In this document: piece by piece, positions 17,766 through 27,100 of the stretch
Position numbering within the stretch: position 1 is the first letter of the stretch
How the letters are laid out: each line of letters starts with the position of its first letter
Assembly: GCA_017694875.1 (NCBI GenBank)
Contig: JADIMG010000109.1
Location: 1 to 37,296 of the forward strand
Reading direction: 5' to 3'
DNA length: 37,296 bases
Source: Candidatus Gallipaludibacter merdavium
Lineage (GTDB): Bacteria; Bacteroidota; Bacteroidia; Bacteroidales; Paludibacteraceae
Program-made: the position numbers and the translations under genes
The notes under the pieces: generated by a model
Told to the model about the DNA's origin: nothing
Databases searched by the model: none
Seen by the model: the letters and a program-made list of their open reading frames with translations, nothing else

Positions 17766-18695
17766 ATGAAAAAGACTTTCCGTATTATTGCAGGGACCTC
17801 CGCGTGGTCCGTTTTCCTGTTCATTACATTGTTCATCACTGTGCCTGGATGCTCTAAACGCAGTCTTCAAACTGAAGAGCGTGCAAGCGACAGTGGATTA
17901 CTCCGCAATGACTCTTTGGTCATCTTCAAAGATGCCGATGGAAACATTTCCATCAAGAATACCGCCACCGGCAAAGTGACCATTGAAAAAATCAAAGTAG
18001 ATTGGATGCAGACAGCCACCAATGATTCCCTGGCTGTTTTTTGTGCTGAAGACAAACGCGGTTTCTATAATGTTTATACCGGACGCATTGCTATCCCGGC
18101 ACAATACCGCCGCGCATGGATATTCTCGGAAGGATTGGCCGCCGTACAGCGCAATGGCTTTATTGGCTTTATCGACCATAGCGGAAAAGTGGTCATCGAC
18201 TTCAACTACCCCTACCACGGCAACCCGCTCAGCGAGTTTGTGTTCAAGTACGACCATTGTATTGTGGCAGATACTACTGGAAAATGTGGCGTGATTGACA
18301 AATTGGGCAACTGGGTCATCGAACCTATATATGACTATGTCCGCACCTATGAGAACTACGCCATTGTCTCCAAGGAAGGCATACGCCGCCAATTGTCCTA
18401 TGACGGCACCGTGTTGAATGCCTTTGTGCTCGACCATGTGGAAGAGCTTACTTATGAGGTGCAGGAACGCTACGAAAACCGTGACGGAGATATACACTAC
18501 CTTACCAAGGAGATGCCGACCGGACTTTTCAAATACCAGGTAGGTGGGAAATGGGGTTTGATGAACGAAGACTGCACACGGCTCACCGAACCTATATACA
18601 GTCATATCTATGCCATCAACAACAAAATGTTCAAGGCTGGACTTGACTATTACTCAGAAATTATTCTCAACGCCCAAGGCGAGGTTATGCAATAA
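17766..18695 (+). CDS. WG-repeat lipoprotein
   Basis: 309 residues. The signal peptide ends in a lipobox-like ITVPG followed by Cys29, so it is probably a lipoprotein. No acidic export signal follows the Cys (SKRS comes next), so it may stay in the periplasm. The body contains WG-type repeats, each an aromatic-rich beta hairpin of about 40 residues: KRGFYNVYTGRIAIPAQY, NGFIGFIDHSGKVVIDFNY, TGKCGVIDKLGNWVIEPIY and GGKWGLMNEDCTRLTEPIY. WG repeats are thought to be binding scaffolds without enzyme activity. The gene is 6 bases before mtgA, so the pair is almost certainly co-transcribed, suggesting a role in or near peptidoglycan assembly. The partner is unknown. Confidence 0.85.
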   Translation: MKKTFRIIAGTSAWSVFLFITLFITVPGCSKRSLQTEERASDSGLLRNDSLVIFKDADGNISIKNTATGKVTIEKIKVDWMQTATNDSLAVFCAEDKRGFYNVYTGRIAIPAQYRRAWIFSEGLAAVQRNGFIGFIDHSGKVVIDFNYPYHGNPLSEFVFKYDHCIVADTTGKCGVIDKLGNWVIEPIYDYVRTYENYAIVSKEGIRRQLSYDGTVLNAFVLDHVEELTYEVQERYENRDGDIHYLTKEMPTGLFKYQVGGKWGLMNEDCTRLTEPIYSHIYAINNKMFKAGLDYYSEIILNAQGEVMQ

Positions 18696-18701
18696 ATCCT
18701 T

Positions 18702-19394
18702 ATGTGGAAACGTGTGTTGGAAATAACATTATTGGGGTTCTCGACTGCCTTTCTGCTCTTGAGCATCGGCGTGGTGGTGTGGTACAAATACCGTCCCGTC
18801 AATACCACGCCGCTCATGCTCAAACGCAGTTGGGAATATGGATACACTCTCCCTATATCCCATAAGGAAACATGGATAACGCTGTCCGACTTCTCACCGG
18901 AACTGGTTCATGCCGTCATACAAAGCGAAGACGCACGCTTTTGGCAACACAATGGATTTGACTATGAGGAGATAAGCAAGATGTTGGAACAACACAAAAA
19001 CAATGGAACCATCTGGCGCGGATGCAGCACACTCTCTCAACAGACAGCCAAGAATGTATTTACATTGGGTAGCAACACCTATTTCAGGAAGGCAATAGAA
19101 GCCTATTTCACTGTGCTGATAGAAGTCATTTGGGGAAAAGAACGTATTCTGGAAGTATATCTCAACATTGCCGAAACCGGCGCTGGTCTATATGGTCTGC
19201 CCGCAGCCTGCCGCACCTATTACCACAAGGATGTCGGCAAAGTCAACCTGAAGGAGGCCTGCGCCCTGGCCATCTGTCTGCCCAATCCCCTCCATCGAGA
19301 CCCGCAATGGGCCTATACACAGGATGCCTACCATATAGAGCAGCTTTACGAACGATGCCTATGCAATTATAACCTCAAATACACCTTACCTTAA
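18702..19394 (+). CDS. mtgA: Monofunctional biosynthetic peptidoglycan glycosyltransferase
   Basis: 230 residues, a GT51 enzyme that polymerises lipid II into glycan chains at the outer face of the inner membrane. One N-terminal helix (about 8-28) anchors it. Family motifs are clear: SEDARFWQHNGFD (75-87, catalytic Glu76), GCSTLSQQTAKN (108-119), and KERILEVYLNIAETG (146-160). There is no transpeptidase domain, and the length matches MtgA (about 230-240). It is the second gene after the WG-repeat lipoprotein, ending at a terminator. Confidence 0.94.
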   Translation: MWKRVLEITLLGFSTAFLLLSIGVVVWYKYRPVNTTPLMLKRSWEYGYTLPISHKETWITLSDFSPELVHAVIQSEDARFWQHNGFDYEEISKMLEQHKNNGTIWRGCSTLSQQTAKNVFTLGSNTYFRKAIEAYFTVLIEVIWGKERILEVYLNIAETGAGLYGLPAACRTYYHKDVGKVNLKEACALAICLPNPLHRDPQWAYTQDAYHIEQLYERCLCNYNLKYTLP

Positions 19395-19400
19395 CTACCC

Positions 19401-19469
19401 AGGGGAGGACTGCCAAACAACGAAGGGAGGAAGGTTGTTTAGTCCCTCCTTCCTCCCCTGATATTTTTG
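19401..19469. terminator. Hairpin terminator after mtgA
   Basis: Nested inverted repeats: AGGGGAGGA (19401-19409) with TCCTCCCCT (19451-19459), and AAACAAC (19415-19421) with GTTGTTT (19434-19440). A T-rich run follows on the plus strand. It lies between mtgA and the converging amylase gene, whose stop is about 135 bases away. Confidence 0.7.
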
Positions 19470-19604
19470 ACTACCTTTACATCCGAATATATTCGGATTG
19501 TTTCCATACAGCGTCGTTCGCTGGCATGTCCACCCACATTCTGCATTTTCAGGAAACGGGACCGCACTAAACATGCAGTCCCGTCACCACTAGATTAACA
19601 GCTA

Positions 19605-22268
19605 TCAGTACAGCGCCACTTTTTGGTTGCCTACAATATAGAACCCATTCGGCAATCCGCTAATGATATTTTCGCCCACTTCCACTTCAATTTGTCTTAC
19701 CAGACGTCCATCAGCGGCATAGACAGCAATGCTTTGAACAGTAGGGCTCACAATATGAATATTGCCGGTCGCTGCATAAACTTTCAACCCGCTATCATCC
19801 ATTTCAATGGTATTTGTCGGAGTTTCCGGAAGGTCTTCACAAAGCAGACTCACAACTTCTGTTACACTGATATTATCTTTATTGGCGCCACTGTACAATC
19901 CATGATTGGTATAGGTCAGGTCTTTTGTCTGCACACCACTGCCATTGTTCCAGATAATCATCCAGGAGCTCATGTCGCCCGTAGCCGTCTCCGGTACGAC
20001 AAATTTATACATACCTCCTCCCAACGCAGTAGCACGGGTTCCCGGCCAATCGCCAACCAATCTGTTTTCCGTACCATTGATCCACATGTATACATATATG
20101 GTACTACCAAATTCTTGAGGAGCATGGAAGAACACAGCCTTTTCGTCTGCTGTTTCCAAACATGGTGTAGCAGGTGCTTCCGGTTCTTCCGTACCACCCT
20201 GTCCACCTTGACCATTATCATCGGTCAATTCCTCCTGAGTGCCGTCCCATGCCGGGTCTGCAATAGAAGCAGGAGAGGATGTGTAAATATATTTTCCATC
20301 CACACCGATTTTGCCGGGAGCGGGTGTCAAGGAAGTGCTCAATACATATACACGCAAGTTACCTTTACCTGAACATGTTGCTGTCAACGTTCCGTTGGTA
20401 ACCGTTTTCACATCACCCGTAACTACATCCGTATACGTTCCGTTCAAGATACCGGTAAATGTAGCACCACCCGAAATACATACCAAAGCATAGCTATCGG
20501 TAGTAGCATCTGTATAGCGGCGTTTGAAAGCAAACGAACCGCTGCAACCTGTAGTGCTGTATTGTCCTTTACGAAGAGCCGGCACAGCCATACGGATTTT
20601 GCTCAATCGCTGAATATGTTGTGCCAACGGATGGCTCAAGGTTTGTGCCATGTTTCCCGTTGCGTTACTATATTCGGCAAAATCTGTTACATTGGCACTA
20701 CCTTTAATATAACCGCCAAAGTAGGCACGTCCACTCTCTTTCAAGGCAATGTTCGGACCCTTGTCAATCGGGCAACCTTTCTTGAATTCGATTTCCGAAC
20801 CATAATACACACAAGGAATACCACGGAAAGTGTACATCAAGCTGAGGTTTTCAGCCCAGGTATCTTGTGGTTGCGCAAAACGTTGGCTCTCAGGTGCACC
20901 GTCAGGGGCATAGTCATGTGAATCCACATATACCACATTATAAGAGGCATCATTATAGTACTGATCACCTGATTTCACACCCCATGCCTCATTGGCACTG
21001 CGGAAATTCCAGTGCATAGGGAAGTCGATTACGCTAAAACCAGACCATTGTGAATAATCCGGCGTATGGTATTCATTCCCTTCCAGAAACACATTATCGG
21101 AGTTAGGCAAATTGCTGTCGCCTGAATCATCCACCGCAGAAGCATCTACAGAGGTAACATTGGTATGGTTACCTTTCTCACCTTCCATTACCACAATATT
21201 GTCCCACGATGTTTCGCTGGTATCCCAAGCATAATCTCTCGTTTCTTTCCACGTATAGTAGTAAGGCGACAAATTCTTTTGGTTACGATAGGTTACGTCA
21301 CGTGCACGTGCACACACCTCACCATACATAAAGAACGGGCCATTGTTACGTGCAGCCTTGTATTGTTCGGCCAAGGCATGGAATTGCGGAATGAAAGCCT
21401 TGTTGAAAGTCAGACGTGAAATATGTCCGGATGTATCGATACGGAATCCATCCACACCCATACGGATAAATTCGCCGTAGCATTGTACCAAATAGTTGGT
21501 TACATAAGGGTTTTCCGTGTTCAAGTCCACACAGTCACCGGCAATCTGCCCCCACCAGCGTGTCGGGTCATCCCAATTGAAATGGGCAAAATGATGCCAA
21601 TAATTGTGCGTATCATAATTCACACCTCCTGTATTTTTCATCTTCGATAAGCGGGCATCATATTGCTGTCCAGACGGAAGAGAGGCATAATTGTCCGGCA
21701 ATTTACCGCCTTCGCTTTCCGTATAGGGAATCATGCAGGCATTGATATCGCTTTGGTCAGCATCCCAATCACGTGTAAAGAGTTTGCACAGATTTTCCTC
21801 GCCAAAATTACCCGTGTGGTTCAGCACTATGTCGAGCACGATTTTCATGCCACGGTCGTGTACTGCATCAATCAAATCCTGAAAATCAACATCTTCCGAT
21901 TCGTAGCGGTGGTCCACCTTTGAGAAGTTGCTGGCATGATAGCCATGGTAGTCATAGCCGGAAGCGTTTTCCACCACCGGCGTAATCCATACTGTGGTGA
22001 AGCCCAATGCCTTGATATAGTCCAATTTTTCCATCAATCCCTTGAAATCGCCACGCCACGCAGGGTCGCCCACATTGTAGCTTTGTCCGTCCCAACATTG
22101 GGTATTATTGTCAGGGTCACCGTCATAGAAACGTGTGGTCATTACAAAATAAATAGTCTCATCCCTGAAATCCGTACGACTAGGGAACAGGGTCTCCGCC
22201 GCAATGCTCTGCGCAAAGAGCAGCATAACGCAAAATGCGCCCAATAATTTCTTGATTGTTTTTTTCAT
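19605..22268 (-). CDS. Secreted GH13 alpha-amylase with CBM26-like module and T9SS sorting domain
   Basis: 887 residues. A signal peptide (about 1-24) leads into a GH13 barrel that begins RDETIYFVMTTRFYDGD and includes LDIVLNHTGN (145-154). The catalytic set is complete: nucleophile Asp278 in GFRIDTS, acid/base Glu317 in MYGEV, stabiliser Asp452 in VDSHDYAP. A beta domain follows, then a starch-binding module of CBM26 type (about 705-800, FHAPQEFGSTIYVYMWING ... WNNGSG). The last 70 residues look like a T9SS type A sorting domain (IAVYAADGRLV ... GLPNGFYIVG, ending KVALY). It should be secreted and surface-attached, cutting alpha-1,4 bonds in starch. It is the last gene of the starch operon, 28 bases after its neighbour. 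Confidence 0.93.
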   Translation of the reverse strand: MKKTIKKLLGAFCVMLLFAQSIAAETLFPSRTDFRDETIYFVMTTRFYDGDPDNNTQCWDGQSYNVGDPAWRGDFKGLMEKLDYIKALGFTTVWITPVVENASGYDYHGYHASNFSKVDHRYESEDVDFQDLIDAVHDRGMKIVLDIVLNHTGNFGEENLCKLFTRDWDADQSDINACMIPYTESEGGKLPDNYASLPSGQQYDARLSKMKNTGGVNYDTHNYWHHFAHFNWDDPTRWWGQIAGDCVDLNTENPYVTNYLVQCYGEFIRMGVDGFRIDTSGHISRLTFNKAFIPQFHALAEQYKAARNNGPFFMYGEVCARARDVTYRNQKNLSPYYYTWKETRDYAWDTSETSWDNIVVMEGEKGNHTNVTSVDASAVDDSGDSNLPNSDNVFLEGNEYHTPDYSQWSGFSVIDFPMHWNFRSANEAWGVKSGDQYYNDASYNVVYVDSHDYAPDGAPESQRFAQPQDTWAENLSLMYTFRGIPCVYYGSEIEFKKGCPIDKGPNIALKESGRAYFGGYIKGSANVTDFAEYSNATGNMAQTLSHPLAQHIQRLSKIRMAVPALRKGQYSTTGCSGSFAFKRRYTDATTDSYALVCISGGATFTGILNGTYTDVVTGDVKTVTNGTLTATCSGKGNLRVYVLSTSLTPAPGKIGVDGKYIYTSSPASIADPAWDGTQEELTDDNGQGGQGGTEEPEAPATPCLETADEKAVFFHAPQEFGSTIYVYMWINGTENRLVGDWPGTRATALGGGMYKFVVPETATGDMSSWMIIWNNGSGVQTKDLTYTNHGLYSGANKDNISVTEVVSLLCEDLPETPTNTIEMDDSGLKVYAATGNIHIVSPTVQSIAVYAADGRLVRQIEVEVGENIISGLPNGFYIVGNQKVALY

Positions 22269-22296
22269 TGTGATTAAATTAAAAATGAGAGTATTG

Positions 22297-24105
22297 TTAT
22301 TTGATAATTATTTTTTGTCCGTTCAATATATAAACACCAGCAGGTAGACCATATACCTCAGTTGTTCCTTCACACAGTTCAACTGCATGTATCAATTGTC
22401 CGCTTATGTTGAATATGTGGCACATTTGGACTTTATCGCTAGCAATATACAATGTGTTGCCGATAGCAAATGCCTTCACGCTGAAACCGTCGGTCGCGGC
22501 ATGCAATCCAGTTGCCGTTGTGCTGACCGCATACCATTGATTCCAGTCCCACAATTTTACTTCTCCCGCATTCAGCAACAATCCATTACCCGAAGGATAT
22601 TGTTCCTTGCCCATTCCTTCTTCACGATTATTGTTGAAAATCACATTAGCTGATGTCCAGCCGGACGGCATATTGCAATAATAGAAATTATCACGTATAA
22701 GGGTCATCTCCACACCCGGCCATACCGCATTCTGTCTATCGCCCCCACTATACATGTAGCAATAGACTTCTTCCCAATTATCGGGTTTTACTACAATAGC
22801 TGTTCCTGGTGTCAAACTGAATCCATCACCTTTAGTATAGGTATAAACTTCCGTATGGCTACCTTCAGAGTTAGTCGCGGTTACGCTCAAACTAACCGTT
22901 TCTCCCACTGCGGCATCAGCACCCAATGAAATTGTAGTCATATTATCGATAGCCTGAGCAGCACCTCCATTCACGCTGTAAGAACCGGATGTTGCATTTT
23001 TCAAACGGATAGACACACTTAGTGAAGCAGCATGGAACACATAGCCATCAGGTACAGAGACAATGGCTTCCGCTTGCGGCGCAGCCGCACTTCCTACACG
23101 TATCTTTCCGATATTGGCCAATTGGTAGCGGATAGTATCGCTGTCTGACTTCTCTGCCGAAGTGGAAGCATCGTGAATATAATCACCATAAACATTGTCG
23201 AGCATACTAGGGTCGTGTGGCACACAGTCAATACCCGATTCGCCACGAGTGGCAATCATCATAGCTCCGATACCATTGGTCAGCAGAAAGTTTTTGTCAA
23301 TGCCCAAAGTGGCAAAAGGAATTTTCATCTCATAGAAAGAATCATATTTTGTATCGTGCCCTTTTTGCACCACTCCCGTCCAGGAAGCCGGGTCACATAA
23401 ATTAATCCATGTAGAAGCCGCACTATAAACATCAGCCGGTGCTTGCGGTCCATTCAGATAGAGTAATTGGTCACCCAAGAAGGTTTCACCCATGGCATAG
23501 GAAATACCATTGGTGCTGAAGTTTTTGCAATAGGCTGCATCATAGCTGGTATTACCGGCCTCATCTGCTGCCAAAAACATGGCAGGTGTTCCCTGCCCTG
23601 CCTTACCGCTCATCATAAATATGCGGTCAACCGGCGTTTCATAGACCACATCCACTTTATCCCACAACATACCACCATTGGTCAATCGTCCTGTCATGGT
23701 GGCAGAAGGGTCAATGCTAAGCACAACAATGAGGGGCACATCACCAATACGTCCGCCATCGCTGAGCGGCCCGTCACCCTCGCGCGACCAGGTATCGTTG
23801 GTATTCACCATCTGCCAGGCCAGATAGAGGTTGGCATCGTCCCATGCCGCATAAAGTGCATAGCAGTCGAGCACACAGTTTTCATGCGAGCCTTTAAAGG
23901 CAGTACACATGTCATTGGCAGAGCCTTGTGCAATCAACATGGAGGTATTCCAATCCGAAGGGTCACCATCAATGGTGATGGTTGCTTCCTGTCCCACTGC
24001 ATTTTGGGGATTAGTGGCATAGACGCCACGATTTTCAACTGGCCCCGCAAAGGCCGTAACAAGCGCAACAGCCATGTATAAGGCCGTAAAAAACAATCTT
24101 TTCAT
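22297..24105 (-). CDS. Secreted starch-locus protein with CBM9/DOMON-like and CBM26-like domains, T9SS tail
   Basis: 602 residues, no catalytic motif. A signal peptide (about 1-20) is followed by a large domain (about 40-330) that starts ITIDGDPSDWN and contains LYLAWQMVNTNDTW, the pattern of CBM9/DOMON-like sugar-binding modules. Next is a beta-sandwich like those after chitobiase domains (about 345-428), a CBM26-like starch-binding module (about 432-528, VYCYMYSGGDRQNAVWPGVEM), and a C-terminal sorting domain ending NGQKIIIK. It probably holds starch or maltooligosaccharides at the cell surface for the adjacent amylase, 28 bases downstream. The binding specificity of the first domain is not certain. 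Confidence 0.75.
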   Translation of the reverse strand: MKRLFFTALYMAVALVTAFAGPVENRGVYATNPQNAVGQEATITIDGDPSDWNTSMLIAQGSANDMCTAFKGSHENCVLDCYALYAAWDDANLYLAWQMVNTNDTWSREGDGPLSDGGRIGDVPLIVVLSIDPSATMTGRLTNGGMLWDKVDVVYETPVDRIFMMSGKAGQGTPAMFLAADEAGNTSYDAAYCKNFSTNGISYAMGETFLGDQLLYLNGPQAPADVYSAASTWINLCDPASWTGVVQKGHDTKYDSFYEMKIPFATLGIDKNFLLTNGIGAMMIATRGESGIDCVPHDPSMLDNVYGDYIHDASTSAEKSDSDTIRYQLANIGKIRVGSAAAPQAEAIVSVPDGYVFHAASLSVSIRLKNATSGSYSVNGGAAQAIDNMTTISLGADAAVGETVSLSVTATNSEGSHTEVYTYTKGDGFSLTPGTAIVVKPDNWEEVYCYMYSGGDRQNAVWPGVEMTLIRDNFYYCNMPSGWTSANVIFNNNREEGMGKEQYPSGNGLLLNAGEVKLWDWNQWYAVSTTATGLHAATDGFSVKAFAIGNTLYIASDKVQMCHIFNISGQLIHAVELCEGTTEVYGLPAGVYILNGQKIIIK

Positions 24106-24145
24106 ACCACATTAAGTATTTAAATTTTGGATAATTGAATTTGCC

Positions 24146-24186
24146 CATAGTTAAGGGACAGCAGCTCATAACTATGCTGCCATCCC
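24146..24186 (-). promoter_or_regulatory. Overlapping alternative hairpins between two starch-locus genes
   Basis: CATAGTTA (24146-24153) pairs with TAACTATG (24169-24176). A second stem, GGGA-CAGCA (24155-24163) with TGCTG-(3)-TCCC (24175-24186), uses part of the same sequence, so only one can form at a time. No T-run follows. This could be an attenuator, a processing site or chance. Confidence 0.35.
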
Positions 24187-24194
24187 ACACCAAC

Positions 24195-27100
24195 CTATTT
24201 AATAACCATTTTATGTTTCTTTCCTTGAATATCTAATACATATACACCTGATACGGGAATTTCAAAGCTGAAATCCGCAGTCAGCTGTGTACGCAGCAAG
24301 CAACGCCCCGCCATATCATATACGGCCACATTGTCACCATCGTTTCCACCCACAATACGAAGAATACGTCCGTCCATACGGATAAAAGCCGCATTGGCTT
24401 CCTCCACATCGGTCGGTACAGTTGGCTCTGCTGAGAACTGAATTTCAAAACGGCCTTCACACCGTCCTTCCATCTGCGTAAACTCATAGCTGTCGCGACT
24501 CAAATCCGTATAGACATTCTCCCATTTGTCATAGAGAATAGCCGTAACGCTTTGGCCGTTTTCATCCAATGACAAAGTATAAGTACCATTGGCTGGAATG
24601 TTCAAACCGACAGACACTGCCTGCGTTTCACGCGGCAATGTATTGGCAGCCAAGCGTGTGCTCGCTCCCAAAGTATAGATTTGTGCCAACTGACTGTTGT
24701 TGATTTTTTCCAAATCCTGATTGGTTACATATCCATCCGTTCCATCCGTAGACAAGCGGATATAGGTACGGTCTTCCGCATCTTCACCTGCCAAATTTAT
24801 ACGATAGGTATCTTGTCTATAGGCTTGCGGGGAACGCTGTGCACGCACAGCAGCTGGTGTTGTTTCCGAAGTTCCTTGTGTAAATTGTCCCCAATCAATC
24901 GTACCGGCAAACTGCACCATATAGGAATAGAAATGCTGATATGTAATGGATGTTCCACTCACAACCTCGTAGGCATCATGCGTGCCTTTCCATTCATATA
25001 AGAAGTTAGGGGCTTCATTCCCTGCAAAAGCATCAAATCCGCTTTGATCAGAATATGATTTCATATTAACAGGCTGGAAGCCTGGGATACCAATCACATT
25101 CCAATGGCTGTCAACAGAATCACGACCATTTACATTACACTTGTGCTCAGGTACAGTAACTTCAGTATTAGAGCTGCTTTGTGAAAGCTTAAAGCTATCT
25201 TCTACAGACGGGAAATACAAACGCAAAATAGACTTGGATATTTCAGAACCATCAGGTAATTTAATTTTTACATCCTGGAAATCATCTCTTGAGAGATTCA
25301 ATGCCAATACATAACCCCGATAAGGTTCCAATGTAGCCGTTGATGTCATATTGGCCCAAAATGTTTCAATATTGGTTGTCCAGCTCAATTCTGCACGTTT
25401 ATCACCACGATAACGTTGTATTACCCATTTCTTGTTATATCCCTCTATACCGAATATCTCACTGATCTTACAGGAATAAGGCAATGAGAACCAGAAAAGA
25501 TGAGAGAATTTTTTGCTTCCGTCACCATTAAACAAAGTGTCTCTTTCCAACTCCATTACAAAATAGATGTGCTGTATCTGATCTATATAACTATCGGCAT
25601 CAGTTATATTAAAGCTATTCACCTTATTATTATGATTGCGCACCAACATCATATTGGCATCAACATGTATTTCCTGTTCTCCCGTTATTGTCATATTTGA
25701 CAAATTGGGCAACCACGATGCGATCCAACGATTCTTTTTAAAATCATAAATTACACGCAAGTCATACTTATCCGAACCACTAGTACTTCCACCACCCAAT
25801 ATTATTTCATTGTCCACCAATACCTCCTCCTTTGCCTTGATGGTTATGGTAGCACCAGGGTCTGCCTGTAAATCATATTCATACACCCAATTGGAAATAT
25901 CGTTAAAGGTTTTATAAGCGCTTTCCGTTATCACATTATTTCCATCATAAATATTAGAACCATAGAAATACAGATAATTATTTACAGATGAACCCTGCAA
26001 GAAAGTACGCTCAAAAAGATTGGTCGTATTATCATATGAGTAACGTACACTAACGCCATGGTCTAAATTATCAATACTATTGTCCTGTTTGGGGATTTCC
26101 ATTGCTAAAGATGAATTATAGTCATTGGCTATAAATGCATCATTCTCATTACTCTTTGTATGAGTTACCCAATAATGGTTGTATGTTTCATTATCAAATG
26201 TACGATTGGCTTCAAAATAAGTAAACTTATTACCATCTTGTTTGTAATTGTCTTTTCCGCCTGGCGCAAGTGGTGTACGGATATAATAGTTTCCCGTATA
26301 ATTGCTGACAGTGCCGATGTTTACTGTTCCATCATCAGCTAATACCAAAGGAGCTACAATTACATTGTTTTCCGTGTGGGAAACCGCAGGTACTGTTACA
26401 TTCTGCCACACACCATTTACCATTTTCTGCAATTGCAGACTGCCTGCACTTTGGGTATAGACAGACATAATGTCACCATTGTGTGAAGCTTCATTGGAGA
26501 CATAAGTTGTAATACCATCTGCCAAAGTGGACAACAATCGATAACGTTCTACCTGTTCTGCTGTCACACATATATTTGTACCATCAAATGTAATGGTTAC
26601 ATCAGAAGGAGCGGAAAGCATGAGTCCAATATTCTTATAATCTCCTCCTTCTGAAGTGATAGTTACATTTTCACAACAATTCTGATTCACGGCATCAAAG
26701 CTCCAATCCTTTCCGCCATTTGAGGCCCATGCTCCATTGGTTATCTTGAAAAGATACTTCACATTGGCAGCAAGACCTTCAAATGTATAACTACCATTTA
26801 TCATTTTCGTAGTTGCCGGTTGTAAATCACCAGTACCTAGCGTATTGTCATCTCCATTGTGTGCTATATAATAAGGGGTAACATTGACGTTACATTCACT
26901 TGTATAAAGCACTCCATTGACAGTCATCTCCGCCTGGAAAACATGCGTTCCATCAGTTTGAGGCACAAATGAATACGTTCCATCAGTTGCTTCAAGCGTT
27001 TCCCACACTTCATCTGGCAATTGATGTTTAACGAGTACTTCTGTTCCTTCTTCAACATTTTCTGTAGTATAGGAAAGTGTGATAGGGTTAAACAACAGAA

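Noticed and set aside
17898-18605. 235-codon minus-strand frame
   Set aside because: It is antisense to the WG-repeat lipoprotein, whose repeats and lipobox show which strand codes.
19623-20372. 249-codon plus-strand frame
   Set aside because: It is antisense to the C-terminal CBM and sorting region of the amylase gene and has no start signal or motif.
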